DNA of 64,000 nucleotides from Tessaracoccus rhinocerotis (lineage in GTDB: Bacteria; Actinomycetota; Actinomycetes; Propionibacteriales; Propionibacteriaceae): NCBI RefSeq assembly GCF_007197885.1, contig NZ_VKKG01000002.1:1-64000 (forward strand), in the 5' to 3' direction. The notes beneath the pieces are model-generated. The model made no database searches and was not told the DNA's origin. It saw only the letters and a list, made by a program, of their open reading frames with translations. Position 1 is the stretch's first letter. Each line of letters begins with the position of its first letter. Below are positions 1-9,801 of this stretch, one piece after another. The position numbers and the translations under genes were made by a program.

Positions 1-113
1 CACCTCCGCGGTTCCGCACTAGGGTTCCGGAACTTGGCCAACTACATCGCCAGATCCCTACTCGAGACCGGCGGATTCAGACCCCAGCTACACCCTCGAT
101 TGTGAAGAGCCGG
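1..113. other. no gene seen before the nrd promoter
   Basis: I see no convincing reading frame, RNA or repeat here. It is probably the intergenic space between an upstream gene outside the window and the nrd control region. Confidence 0.4.
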
Positions 114-142
114 TTTACTAATCACAGGGATGTGATTACTAT
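114..142 (+). promoter_or_regulatory. predicted nrdHIEF promoter
   Basis: A -35-like TTTACT (114-119) and a -10-like TACTAT (137-142) are 17 bp apart, which predicts a start of transcription near 149. The -10 lies inside the first NrdR box, as expected for a promoter repressed by NrdR. The assignment rests on motif and spacing only. Confidence 0.5.
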
Positions 143-183
143 CTGTAGTGCTGGTTCATTGCCTAGCCCACAACATGTTGTGG
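136..183 (+). promoter_or_regulatory. pair of NrdR boxes
   Basis: Box 2 (168-183) is a perfect 16-bp palindrome, CCACAACATGTTGTGG. Box 1 (136-151) is a weaker relative, TTACTATCTGTAGTGC. They match the NrdR consensus acaCwAtATaTwGtgt at about 12 and 11 of 16 positions. Their centres are 32 bp apart, about three helical turns, which is the usual arrangement of NrdR box pairs. NrdR is a zinc-finger/ATP-cone repressor of ribonucleotide reductase operons. Box 1 covers the predicted -10 element. Confidence 0.75.
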
Positions 184-350
184 TCAGGGTGGTGAGACAA
201 CAGGGAACCCGGTGTGAATCCGGGACTGCCCCGCAGCGGTGAGAGGGAACGACCGGCGGCAACAGCACTGGCCAACTGGCTGGGAAGCGTCGCCCAGTAG
301 GACCACGCCACACAGGCGCCCGCCCTCGAGTCCGAATACCTGCCAGCGGC
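183..350 (+). ncRNA. cobalamin (B12) riboswitch
   Basis: The 5' part carries the conserved series GGGAA, CCGGTGTGAATCCGG and CTGCCCCGCAGCGGTGA (203-242). A later GGGAAGCG segment (281-288) and a B12-box-like CCGAATACCTGCC (332-344) follow in the order expected of the adenosylcobalamin aptamer. It lies between the promoter and nrdH. The operon encodes a B12-independent class Ib reductase, so cobalamin binding most likely lowers expression. This is known from nrdABS in Streptomyces, which also carry a B12-dependent class II enzyme elsewhere. The outer limits are approximate because I could not fold the RNA by computer. Confidence 0.9.
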
Positions 351-410
351 CGGGTCCGCCCGGTTCGTCCGACCAACGGTCTCGCGGGAAGACCGGGCGC
401 ACCTGCCGTG

Positions 411-448
411 CTCCCTCTCCTCGCAAGTCCCTGCTTCGAGGAGAGAGC
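411..448 (+). promoter_or_regulatory. hairpin hiding the nrdH ribosome binding site
   Basis: CTCTCCTCG (415-423) is exactly complementary to CGAGGAGAG (437-445), which contains the Shine-Dalgarno sequence of nrdH six bases before its GTG. The loop is 13 nt. This is a good candidate for the expression platform of the upstream cobalamin riboswitch, acting on translation, since no U-run follows the hairpin. Confidence 0.6.
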
Positions 449-450
449 AA

Positions 451-690
451 GTGTCAATCACCGTCTACACCAAGCCGTCGTGCGTCCAGTGCACGGCCAC
501 CCACCGAGCGCTCGACAAGTTCGGACTCGACTACGAGGTGGTCGACCTCGCCGAGGACGAGTCCGCCCTGCTGGAAGTGATGGCCATGGGGTACCAGCAG
601 GCCCCCGTCGTCGTCGCCGGCGAGGAGAACTGGTCCGGCTTCCGCCCGGACCTGATCCGGGCCGCCGCCGCCCGCGCCCGGGCCGCCTGA
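451..690 (+). CDS. nrdH: NrdH glutaredoxin-like protein
   Basis: Small thioredoxin-fold redoxin of 79 residues that passes electrons from thioredoxin reductase to the class Ib ribonucleotide reductase NrdEF. The redox motif C-V-Q-C is at residues 11-14, and the C-terminal segment has the W-S-G-F-R-P-D motif typical of NrdH. The GTG start follows GAGGAGAG by a normal distance; that ribosome binding site is in a hairpin. It is the first gene of nrdHIEF and three bases separate it from nrdI. Length and motifs are normal for the family. Confidence 0.95.
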   Translation: MSITVYTKPSCVQCTATHRALDKFGLDYEVVDLAEDESALLEVMAMGYQQAPVVVAGEENWSGFRPDLIRAAAARARAA

Positions 691-693
691 GGC

Positions 694-1080
694 GTGCGCC
701 TGGTCTACTTCTCCTCGGCGTCGGAGAACACCCACCGCTTCGTCCAGAAGTTGGACCTGGACGCCGTCCGCATCCCGCTGCGCCGCGCCGACGAACCACT
801 CACCGTCAGCGAGCCGTACGTGCTGCTCCTGCCCACCTACGGCGGCGGCGCCACCGGCGGAGCGGTCCCCAAGCAGGTGATCCGGTTCCTGAACTACCCG
901 GACAACCGTGCCCTGATCCGCGGCGTGATCTCCGCGGGCAACACCAACTTCGGCGAGGCCTACTGCCTGGCCGGTGACATCGTCGCCGCCAAGTGCCGGG
1001 TGCCCCACCTCGACCGCTTCGAACTCCTCGGAACGCCCGACGACGTCGCGCGCATCCGCGAAAGGCTCACCACACCATGA
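694..1080 (+). CDS. nrdI: NrdI flavodoxin-like protein
   Basis: 128-residue flavodoxin-like protein that, in class Ib systems, supplies oxidant to build the dimanganese-tyrosyl cofactor of NrdF. The start [11 protein letters not shown] is the FMN phosphate-binding loop, and the L-L-P-T-Y-G-G-G and N-T-N-F-G-E segments are the other flavin-contacting loops of the family. The GTG start is three bases after nrdH. The gene overlaps nrdE by four bases (ATGA), so the two are probably translationally coupled. Confidence 0.95.
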   Translation: MRLVYFSSASENTHRFVQKLDLDAVRIPLRRADEPLTVSEPYVLLLPTYGGGATGGAVPKQVIRFLNYPDNRALIRGVISAGNTNFGEAYCLAGDIVAAKCRVPHLDRFELLGTPDDVARIRERLTTP

Positions 1081-3227
1081 CCATCCTCACCGACACCGGC
1101 GCCGAGACCCTCGGCGACCGGGCCGACTACCACGCCCTGAACGCGATGCTGAACCTCTACGACGCGGAGGGCAGGATCCAGTTCGACGCCGACCGCCGCG
1201 CCGCGCACCAGTACTTCCGGCAGCACGTGAACCGCAACACCGTCTTCTTCCACTCGCTCGCCGAGAAGCTCGACTTCCTCGTCGCCGAGGGCTACTACGA
1301 GGCCGACGTCCTTGCGCGCTACGACTTCGAGTTCACCAAGAGCCTGTTCAAGCGGGCCTACGCCGTCAAGTTCCGGTTCCCGACGTTCATGGGGGCCTTC
1401 AAGTACTACACCTCCTACACGCTGAAGACCTTCGATGGCACCCGCTACCTGGAGCGCTTCGAGGACCGGGTCTGCATGGTGGCCCTGACGCTGGCCGCAG
1501 GTGACCGGACCCTCGCCGAACACATCGTCGACGAGATCCTCTCCGGCCGGTTCCAGCCCGCAACCCCCACGTTCCTCAACGCAGGCAAGGCGCAGCGGGG
1601 CGAGCTGGTCTCCTGCTTCCTGCTGCGGGTGGAGGACAACATGGAGTCAATCGCGCGCGCCATCAACTCCTCGCTGCAGCTGTCGAAGCGGGGTGGCGGG
1701 GTGGCGCTGTCGCTGACGAACGTCCGCGAGTCGGGGGCGCCCATCAAGCAGATCCAGAACCAGTCCTCGGGTGTTAACCCGGTGATGAAGCTGCTCGAGG
1801 ACTCCTTCAGCTACGCCAACCAGCTCGGCGCGCGGCAGGGCGCGGGTGCCGTCTACCTGAACGCGCACCACCCCGACATCCTGTCCTTCCTGGACACCAA
1901 GCGGGAGAACGCGGACGAGAAGATCCGAATCAAGACCCTCTCACTCGGCGTCGTCGTCCCGGACATCACATTCGAACTCGCCCGTGCGGACGAGGACATG
2001 TACCTGTTCAGCCCCTACGACGTGGAGCGCGTCCACGGCGTCGCGCTCAGCGAGATCTCGGTGACGCAGATGTACCGGGAGCTGGTCGACGACAAGCGCA
2101 TCACGAAGAAGAAGATCAACGCCCGCAGGTTCTTCCAGACACTCGCGGAGATCCAGTTCGAGTCGGGCTACCCGTACCTGGTGTTCGAGGACACGGTGAA
2201 CCGGGCCAACCCGATCGACGGCCGGATCACCATGTCCAACCTGTGCTCGGAGATCCTGCAGGTCTCGACCCCGTCGACCTACAACGAGGACCTGTCCTAC
2301 GACCACGTCGGCAAGGACATCTCCTGCAACCTCGGTTCGCTCAACATCGCCAGGACCATGGACTCGCCGGACCTCGCGCACACCGTCGAGACCGCGGTGC
2401 GGGCCCTGACGGCGGTCTCCGACCAGTCGAACATCGCCTGCGCGCCCAGCATCGAGCACGGCAACGACCGCAGCCACGCCATCGGGCTCGGACAGATGAA
2501 CCTGCACGGCTACCTGGCACGAGAGGCCATCCACTACGGCTCCGACGAGGGCCTGGACTTCACCAACATGTACTTCTACACCGTCACCTTCCACGCGGTG
2601 GCGGCCTCCTGCAGGATCGCGCGGGAGCGCGGCGTCCGGTTCGAGGGATTCGAGCGCAGCCAGTACGCCACAGGTGAGTACTTCGCCAAGTACGTCGAGG
2701 GGGAGTGGCTGCCCCGCACCCCTCGCGTGGCCGAGCTGTTCGACGTCGCGGGCATCGCGATCCCCACCCGCGACGACTGGCGGGCGCTCGCCGCAGAGGT
2801 GGCCGAGCACGGTCTCTACAACCAGAACCTGCAGGCCGTGCCGCCCACCGGTTCGATCAGCTACATCAACCACTCGACCAGCTCGATCCACCCGATCGTC
2901 GCGAAGGTGGAGATCCGCAAGGAGGGCAAGCTCGGCCGCGTCTACTACCCGGCGCCCTACATGACCAACGAGAACCTCCAGTACTACGCCGACGCCTACG
3001 AGATCGGCCCCGAGAAGATCATCGACACCTACGCCGAGGCCACCAAGCACGTCGACCAGGGGCTGTCGCTGACGCTGTTCTTCCCCGACACCGCCACCAC
3101 CCGGGACATCAACAAGGCCCAGATCCGCGCCTGGCGCAAGGGGATCAAGACCCTCTACTACATCCGGCTGCGGCAGCTTGCGCTCGCCGGCACCGAGGTC
3201 GACGGCTGCGTCAGCTGCATGCTCTGA
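1077..3227 (+). CDS. nrdE: class Ib ribonucleotide reductase, large subunit
   Basis: 716-residue catalytic alpha subunit that reduces ribonucleoside diphosphates to deoxy forms. Visible features are the V-S-C-F cysteine, the N-L-C-S-E active-site segment with the radical cysteine and the general-base glutamate, and the redox-active C-terminal C-V-S-C-M-L that NrdH re-reduces. Class Ib enzymes lack a full N-terminal ATP cone, and none is evident here. The ATG at 1077 overlaps the nrdI stop and gives the usual family length; an upstream in-frame ATG would read through most of the end of nrdI and is rejected. Confidence 0.96.
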   Translation: MTILTDTGAETLGDRADYHALNAMLNLYDAEGRIQFDADRRAAHQYFRQHVNRNTVFFHSLAEKLDFLVAEGYYEADVLARYDFEFTKSLFKRAYAVKFRFPTFMGAFKYYTSYTLKTFDGTRYLERFEDRVCMVALTLAAGDRTLAEHIVDEILSGRFQPATPTFLNAGKAQRGELVSCFLLRVEDNMESIARAINSSLQLSKRGGGVALSLTNVRESGAPIKQIQNQSSGVNPVMKLLEDSFSYANQLGARQGAGAVYLNAHHPDILSFLDTKRENADEKIRIKTLSLGVVVPDITFELARADEDMYLFSPYDVERVHGVALSEISVTQMYRELVDDKRITKKKINARRFFQTLAEIQFESGYPYLVFEDTVNRANPIDGRITMSNLCSEILQVSTPSTYNEDLSYDHVGKDISCNLGSLNIARTMDSPDLAHTVETAVRALTAVSDQSNIACAPSIEHGNDRSHAIGLGQMNLHGYLAREAIHYGSDEGLDFTNMYFYTVTFHAVAASCRIARERGVRFEGFERSQYATGEYFAKYVEGEWLPRTPRVAELFDVAGIAIPTRDDWRALAAEVAEHGLYNQNLQAVPPTGSISYINHSTSSIHPIVAKVEIRKEGKLGRVYYPAPYMTNENLQYYADAYEIGPEKIIDTYAEATKHVDQGLSLTLFFPDTATTRDINKAQIRAWRKGIKTLYYIRLRQLALAGTEVDGCVSCML

Positions 3228-4226
<999 letters not shown>

Positions 4227-4320
4227 CCGCTCCAGCCATCGGACCGATCGATGGGCCCAGCGTGACCTTGTTGCGCACGGACGGGGCGATCCCGGCGGTC
4301 ATGAGTGTGACTGACCAATG

Positions 4321-4338
4321 ACTGCATGCGCTTGCAGT
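4321..4338 (+). promoter_or_regulatory. distal LacI-family operator
   Basis: The 18-bp near-palindrome ACTGCATGCGCTTGCAGT, symmetric at 16 of 18 positions, has the central GCGC and TGCA arms typical of LacI/GalR operators. Its reverse complement matches the proximal site at 4441-4458 in 15 of 18 positions. The centres are 120 bp apart, which would allow DNA looping. Confidence 0.6.
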
Positions 4339-4431
4339 CGCACCAAATGTCAGTTGACAAGGTATTCAAGGCGGCATGGAGGGAGGGGTGGATGACGATA
4401 GTTGTCTGACGTCACGAATCGGTCACTCCCA

Positions 4432-4460
4432 TTGACCTCACCTGCAAGCGCATGTAGCGT
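4432..4460 (+). promoter_or_regulatory. promoter with proximal LacI-family operator
   Basis: A -35-like TTGACC (4432-4437) and a -10-like TAGCGT (4455-4460) are separated by 17 bp. The operator-like CCTGCAAGCGCATGTAGC (4441-4458) fills the spacer and enters the -10, so a bound regulator would block RNA polymerase. This suggests that the LacI-type gene starting at 4517 controls itself and probably the transporter genes behind it. Confidence 0.6.
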
Positions 4461-4516
4461 TTCGGTCACCGCACAGGGCAGTGCGGAAAATGAAACGCAC
4501 GGGGAGGTGTGTTCAC

Positions 4517-5542
4517 TTGGCAGCCACTGCAGACGACGTGGCCCGCGCAGCGGGCGTCTCGGTTTCCACCGTCTCGCGTGCCCTCTCGGCGCCGCAGAAG
4601 GTCGCCCCGGACACCCGGCTGCGAGTCGTGCAGGCCGCGGAGACACTGCGCTACCGCCCCAGCCGTGCGGCGCGGGACCTGGCCACGGGGCGCACGAACA
4701 ACATCGGCCTCGTGATCCCTGACCTCGAGAACCCGTACTTCTCCTCGCTCACCAAGGCGTTCCAGTCGGGGGCCCACATGCAGGGCTACCAACTGTTCGT
4801 CATCGACACCGACGAGGACGCCACCCGGGAGCCCGAGGTCCTCGGGAGGCTCGCGGGCGACGTCGACGGCATCATCCTGTGCTCGCCGCGGGCCGCCGAC
4901 GACCAGCTGCTCGCGGTGGCATCCGAGGTGCGTGTGGTGACCACCAACCGCAGGATCCCCGGCATCGCGTCGGTCCTGATCGACGAGGCCGGCAGCATGG
5001 GCCAGGCCATGCGCCACCTGGTGGCGCTCGGGCACCGCCAGATCGCCTACGCCGGCGGCCCCCTCACCTCCTGGTCCGACCAGCACCGCCGGGCGGCCTT
5101 CACCGCCTTCGGGGAGGCGGACGACGGCGTCGCCCTCCACGACCTCGGCTCGTTCCTGCCCTACTTCTCCGGCGGGGTGGCGGCGGCAGACCTGCTGCTG
5201 GCCACACCAGCGACCGCGGTCATCGCGTTCAACGACCTGATGGCCCTCGGACTGCTGGACCGCATCAAGAGCCGTGGCGTCGAGGTGCCCCGGCAGATGT
5301 CCATCGCGTCCTTCGACAACACCATGTTCGCCTCCGCGGTGACCCCGCACCTGACCTCGGTGGACTTCCCGAGGCGGATGCTGGCCCGCCACGCCCTCGA
5401 ACTGCTCCTGTCCCGAGGCCGCCCGGCCGCGGGAAGCGCCGGGGAAGAGTCCCCGAGCAAGACCCTGACCACCCAACTCACCATCCGGGCCAGCAGTGGC
5501 CCTGCACCAGAAACCACCCGGAGCCCACGCACCGAAGCGTGA
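4517..5542 (+). CDS. LacI-family transcriptional regulator
   Basis: Repressor-type protein of about 341 residues. The N-terminal helix-turn-helix and hinge helix read D-D-V-A-R-A-A-G-V-S-V-S-T-V-S-R-A-L, followed by a periplasmic-binding-protein-like effector domain. TTG at 4517 is preferred because GGGGAGG lies nine bases upstream and the protein then begins directly with the DNA-binding domain; GTG 4511 and GTG 4481 are possible. It is followed after 22 bases by an ABC importer, which it probably controls through the two operators upstream. LacI regulators usually answer to sugars or nucleosides, whereas the importer looks polyamine-type, so the effector is unknown. Confidence 0.9.
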   Translation: MAATADDVARAAGVSVSTVSRALSAPQKVAPDTRLRVVQAAETLRYRPSRAARDLATGRTNNIGLVIPDLENPYFSSLTKAFQSGAHMQGYQLFVIDTDEDATREPEVLGRLAGDVDGIILCSPRAADDQLLAVASEVRVVTTNRRIPGIASVLIDEAGSMGQAMRHLVALGHRQIAYAGGPLTSWSDQHRRAAFTAFGEADDGVALHDLGSFLPYFSGGVAAADLLLATPATAVIAFNDLMALGLLDRIKSRGVEVPRQMSIASFDNTMFASAVTPHLTSVDFPRRMLARHALELLLSRGRPAAGSAGEESPSKTLTTQLTIRASSGPAPETTRSPRTEA

Positions 5543-5564
5543 GCCGACGAAAGGTTGTCCTGAA

Positions 5565-6824
5565 ATGACTCGTCCATCAATCCTGCGGTTCGCAGCCATC
5601 GCGTCCGCCTTCACCCTGGCCCTCACGGCCTGCTCCGCGCCGGACACCGGCGGGGGCGACACCGAGCCCGACACCGGCGGGGAGACCACCTCCGCCACCA
5701 CCGCCGACGGCGTCGACACCGGCGGCGAGGTGCCCGAGGCCCCGTCGGAGCCGGTGACCCTGAACATCCTCGACGTCGCGGGCAACATCAAGCTCACCGA
5801 GGGCATGATCGACAAGTTCGTCGAGGAGCACTCCGACGTCATCTCCGCCGTCACCTGGGAGTCCGGTGGCGCACCGGACCTCGTCGGCGCGGTCAAGCCG
5901 CAGGTGGACTCCGGCAACCTCTCGATCGACCTCGTCCTGACCGGCAACGACGGCCTCTCCGCCGGGCTCGACCAGGACCTGTGGATCCCGCTCGTCGACG
6001 AGTACGGAGACCGCCTGACCAACCAGGAGAACTACCTCGAGCCCGCCGCCGCGATGCAGGAGCTCGCCCAGGGCCACGGCGTCGTCGTCACCTACTACCC
6101 GTCCGGCCCCCTGCTCCAGTACGACCCGGAGGTCGTCACCGACGTCCCCAGCACGCCCGAGGAGCTCCTCGCCTGGGCTGAGGCCAACCCCGGCAAGTTC
6201 GGCTACGCCCGCCCGGCCAACTCCGGACCGGGCCGCACCTTCCTGATGGGCCTGCCCCACATGCTGGGCGACGAGGACCCGGGTGACCCGGAGAACGGCT
6301 GGGACAAGACCTGGGAGTACCTCAAGGAGCTCAACCAGTACGTCGACAACTACCCGACGGGCACCGGCCAGGTCATCACCAACATGGCCGACGGCACCTG
6401 GAGCCTGATCCCGACCACCACGGGCTGGGACATCGAGCCCCGCGCCGACGGCCGCGAGCCCGCAGGCATCGAGGCGGCCGCGTTCGACGACTTCACCTGG
6501 GTCACCGACGCGCACTACGCCGTCATCCCCAAGGGTCAGAGCCCGGACAAGATCGCCGCGATCCTGCAGCTGCTGCAGTACATGCTGACGCCCGAGATCA
6601 ACGCAATCGCCTACGACAACGGCTACTTCTACCCCGGGCCCGCCGTCGAGGGTGCCACCCTGGACCTCGCCCCGCAGGACTCGCAGGACGCGATCGCCGA
6701 GTACGGGCGCGACTGGTACGACGCCCTCATCGAGGAGAAGCCCAAGACGACGCCGCTGCCGCCGGACCAGATGGTGCTCGCCTTCGACATCTGGGACCGC
6801 GAGATCGGCGCCGGAAAGTACTGA
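5565..6824 (+). CDS. ABC importer substrate-binding lipoprotein
   Basis: 419-residue extracellular solute-binding protein. A signal peptide ends in the lipobox L-T-A-C, followed by a Gly/Thr/Asp-rich linker (residues ~25-60) and a two-lobed binding domain. The ATG at 5565 has AAAGG upstream and puts the signal peptide at the N-terminus. It is the first transporter gene of a set with an ATPase and two permeases; one base separates its stop from the ATPase start. The family resemblance is to spermidine/putrescine, iron or phosphonate binders. I cannot name the ligand. Confidence 0.88.
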   Translation: MTRPSILRFAAIASAFTLALTACSAPDTGGGDTEPDTGGETTSATTADGVDTGGEVPEAPSEPVTLNILDVAGNIKLTEGMIDKFVEEHSDVISAVTWESGGAPDLVGAVKPQVDSGNLSIDLVLTGNDGLSAGLDQDLWIPLVDEYGDRLTNQENYLEPAAAMQELAQGHGVVVTYYPSGPLLQYDPEVVTDVPSTPEELLAWAEANPGKFGYARPANSGPGRTFLMGLPHMLGDEDPGDPENGWDKTWEYLKELNQYVDNYPTGTGQVITNMADGTWSLIPTTTGWDIEPRADGREPAGIEAAAFDDFTWVTDAHYAVIPKGQSPDKIAAILQLLQYMLTPEINAIAYDNGYFYPGPAVEGATLDLAPQDSQDAIAEYGRDWYDALIEEKPKTTPLPPDQMVLAFDIWDREIGAGKY

Positions 6825-6825
6825 C

Positions 6826-7959
6826 ATGGCAATTCAGGCAGGATCGTTCCGGACCCTGGAGCTGACGGACGTGGGCCGCAGCTTCGGTGGGCACAACGCC
6901 CTGACCGACCTCAACCTGACGATCCGGGCGGGCGAGTTCATCGCCCTGCTCGGACCGTCGGGCTGCGGGAAGTCGACAGCACTCAACTGTCTGGCAGGGC
7001 TGCTGCCCCTCACCCACGGCACCATCAGGATCGACGACGAGCGCATCGACACGCTGCCCGCAGAGAAGCGTGGCTTCGGGATGGTGTTCCAGAACTACGC
7101 CCTCTTCCCGCACCTGTCGGTCGAGAAGAACGTCGCCTTCGGGCTCCAGATGCGCAACGTCCCGAAGGCCGAGCTCAAGAAACGGGTGGCCGAGGCCATC
7201 GCGCTGGTCAAGCTCGAGGACCACGCCAGGAAGCTGCCCGGGCAGCTCTCAGGCGGCCAGCAGCAGCGCGTGGCGATCGCCCGCGCCATCGTCCTGGAGC
7301 CCCGGCTCGTGCTGATGGACGAGCCGCTGTCCAACCTCGACGCGAAACTGCGCCTCGACATGCGCACCGAGATCCGCAGGATCCACCAGAACCTCGGCCT
7401 GACCACGGTCTACGTCACGCACGACCAGGAGGAGGCGCTGTCCATGGCCGACCGCCTCGTGGTGCTGCGCGAGGGCCGGGTGCAGCAGGTGGGCAGCCCC
7501 GAGGAGGTGCACACCTCGCCGGTCAACTGGCACGTCGCCGACTTCATGGGCTACCGCAACATGCTGGACCTCGAGGTGGCCTCGGCCGACGCGGACCGTG
7601 TGGTGGTCGCCGGCAGCGGCCTGAGACTGCGCGCCACCGCGGTGGAACGCGTCGCCGTCGGGGACAAGGTCCGGCTCGCGATGCGCCCGGAGGACGTCAG
7701 GATCGCGCCCGACGGTGCGGCCCCGGCCGAGTCGATCCCCGCGACGGTGGCGGTGGTGGAGTACCACGGCCGCGAGTTCGCCGTCGGGGTGAGCACGGCG
7801 TCGGGGCTGACGCTGCACGTGCGCAGCGACCACGCGCCGCAGGTGGGCCAGGAGGTCGCCCTCGTGGTCGCGCCCGAGCGTGCGCTGGTGTTCCGCTCCT
7901 CCCTGGACGCCGCGGACCTCTCCGAGGTCGAGCGGGACCTGGAGGAGGTCCGGACATGA
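6826..7959 (+). CDS. ABC importer ATPase (PotA-like)
   Basis: 377-residue nucleotide-binding protein. In order: Walker A G-P-S-G-C-G-K-S-T, Q-loop in V-F-Q-N-Y-A-L-F-P-H, signature L-S-G-G-Q-Q-Q-R-V-A, Walker B L-M-D-E-P-L-S-N-L-D and the H-loop T-H-D-Q-E-E-A. A C-terminal TOBE-like beta domain (about residues 240-365) is typical of PotA/FbpC/UgpC-type ATPases. It overlaps the next permease gene by four bases (ATGA). It energises import together with the two permeases. Confidence 0.94.
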   Translation: MAIQAGSFRTLELTDVGRSFGGHNALTDLNLTIRAGEFIALLGPSGCGKSTALNCLAGLLPLTHGTIRIDDERIDTLPAEKRGFGMVFQNYALFPHLSVEKNVAFGLQMRNVPKAELKKRVAEAIALVKLEDHARKLPGQLSGGQQQRVAIARAIVLEPRLVLMDEPLSNLDAKLRLDMRTEIRRIHQNLGLTTVYVTHDQEEALSMADRLVVLREGRVQQVGSPEEVHTSPVNWHVADFMGYRNMLDLEVASADADRVVVAGSGLRLRATAVERVAVGDKVRLAMRPEDVRIAPDGAAPAESIPATVAVVEYHGREFAVGVSTASGLTLHVRSDHAPQVGQEVALVVAPERALVFRSSLDAADLSEVERDLEEVRT

Positions 7960-8903
7960 GCACCGTCGCCCCCGCGCGGACCCCCGGGTCCCGTAAGGAC
8001 GGGCGCAGCACGGCCAGCCTGCAGCACAGGCTCGCCGAACGCGGGATCGACCGCTCCCTGCTGATGCTGCTGCCCGCAGTGCTGTTCACGTTCGCCCTGT
8101 TCGTCTACCCGTTCGCCTACGGCATCGGGCTGACGGTGCAGCCGAACCCGGACGTCGTCGAGAAGTGGGGCGGCGGGATCTTCGCAAACTACGTCGCCTT
8201 CTTCTCCGACCCGTTCTTCCGCGACTCCGTGTGGATCACCATGCGGCTCGCGCTGCCGGCTGCGCTGTTCAACGTGCTGGCCTCGGTGCCCGTTGCGTTC
8301 AAGCTGCGGGGCAAGTTCCGCGGCAAGCGCGCGCTGACCACGCTGCTGGTGCTGCCCATCACGCTCGGCACCGTCCTGACCGCCCAGGGCCTGCTGATCT
8401 TCGCCGGTCGGCAGGGCTGGCTCAACCGGTTCCTGATGGACGTCGGCCTGATCCAGGAGCCGTTCCAACTCGTCATGAACTACACGGGCGTGTTCCTCTC
8501 GCTGGTCATCTCCGGCTTCCCGTTCGCGTTCCTGCTGATCTCCTCCTACCTCTCGGGCATCGACCCGTCCCTCGAGGCGGCTGCGACGACACTGGGCGCG
8601 AGCTGGTTCCAGCGGTTCCGCAGGATCATCCTGCCGCTGCTGGCGCCCGGGCTGGCCACCACCTTCATCCTCACGTTCGTGCTGGCGTTCTCGGTGTTCC
8701 CGTCCGCCCGCCTCGTGGGTGACGCCACCGGCGAGACGCGCGTGATGGCGCTGATGGCCTACCGCGCCTTCGGCGAGCAGATCGACTACCCGATGGCCTC
8801 CACCGTCGCCATCCTCATGGGCGTCATCGAGCTGGCCGTCATCGCGCTGGTGCTGCTGTGGCGATCCACTTTCTACAAGGGTTCGACTGGAGGCAAGGGC
8901 TGA
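7956..8903 (+). CDS. ABC importer permease 1 (PotB-like)
   Basis: 315-residue inner-membrane protein with about six hydrophobic segments. The ATPase-coupling loop E-A-A-A-T-L-G-A-S-W-F-Q-R-F-R-R is at about residues 208-223. A polar N-terminal stretch of ~35 residues precedes the first membrane segment. Stop and next start share one base (TGATG), so the two permeases are coupled and probably form a heterodimer. Confidence 0.92.
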   Translation: MSTVAPARTPGSRKDGRSTASLQHRLAERGIDRSLLMLLPAVLFTFALFVYPFAYGIGLTVQPNPDVVEKWGGGIFANYVAFFSDPFFRDSVWITMRLALPAALFNVLASVPVAFKLRGKFRGKRALTTLLVLPITLGTVLTAQGLLIFAGRQGWLNRFLMDVGLIQEPFQLVMNYTGVFLSLVISGFPFAFLLISSYLSGIDPSLEAAATTLGASWFQRFRRIILPLLAPGLATTFILTFVLAFSVFPSARLVGDATGETRVMALMAYRAFGEQIDYPMASTVAILMGVIELAVIALVLLWRSTFYKGSTGGKG

Positions 8904-9778
8904 TGGCAACCATCGAGAAGGTCGAGACCCCCGAGGGCACCCGCCGCAGGGTGGCCGCGAAGCCGAGCACGTGGGTGGTCTGGTTCCTGGTGGCCGTGTT
9001 CTTCGTGTTCCTCGTGGGGATCCTGAGCTCCGTCGTCGTGGACTCGTTCGCCAAGCAGTGGTTCGGCACCTGGCTCCCGCCGGAGTTCACCGCCGACTGG
9101 TACGCGGCGGCCTGGGACCGCTTCGACCTCACCCACGTCATGGGGGTCACCCTGTTGGTGGCAGTGGCCGTCGTGGTGCTGTCGGTGCTGATCGGTGTGC
9201 CGGCCGCGTACCTGCTCGCGAGGCGAAACTTCCCCGGCAAGCGGCTGATCACGCTGCTGTTCCTGATGCCGATCATCATCCCGCCCATCACCTACGGAAT
9301 CCCACTGGCGACGGTGATGTACAACTTCGGGCTGGGACGCACCGTGCTGGCGGTGGTGCTGGTGAACCTCGTGCCGTCGGTGCCGTTCGTGATCATGACG
9401 ATGACCCCGTTCATCGAGCAGATCAACCCCGCCATCGAGAACGCCGCCCGGATGTGCGGGGCGACGATGAAGGACGTGTTCCTGCGCATCCTCGCGCCGC
9501 TGCTGATCCCCGGGATCCTCGCCGCGGCAATCCTGGTGCTGGTGCGCACCGTGGGCATGTTCGAGTTGACGTTCCTCGTCTCGGGGCCCCGCTCGGACAC
9601 CCTGGTGGTGGCGATCTACCGGGCCATGACCTCGGCCGGTGGTGCCGAGGCGCGGCAGCTCGTGTCGTCGATGGCCGTGCTCTACACCGCCACGATGCTG
9701 GTGATCCTGGTGATCGCGCTGCGGTTCATCAACCCTACCCAGCTGGTGGCTCGGGTGAAGGACAGCAGCGACGACTGA
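8903..9778 (+). CDS. ABC importer permease 2 (PotC-like)
   Basis: 291-residue inner-membrane partner of the preceding permease, with about six hydrophobic segments and a coupling loop of the form A-A-R-M-C-G-A-T-M-K-D-V-F. The ATG at 8903 overlaps the preceding stop by one base; an in-frame ATG at 8858 would only add the end of the previous gene and is less likely. It is the last gene of the regulator-importer unit and converges on the putA gene 23 bases away. Confidence 0.92.
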   Translation: MATIEKVETPEGTRRRVAAKPSTWVVWFLVAVFFVFLVGILSSVVVDSFAKQWFGTWLPPEFTADWYAAAWDRFDLTHVMGVTLLVAVAVVVLSVLIGVPAAYLLARRNFPGKRLITLLFLMPIIIPPITYGIPLATVMYNFGLGRTVLAVVLVNLVPSVPFVIMTMTPFIEQINPAIENAARMCGATMKDVFLRILAPLLIPGILAAAILVLVRTVGMFELTFLVSGPRSDTLVVAIYRAMTSAGGAEARQLVSSMAVLYTATMLVILVIALRFINPTQLVARVKDSSDD

Positions 9779-9801
9779 CCGCGACGTGGCGACCGACGCC
9801 C

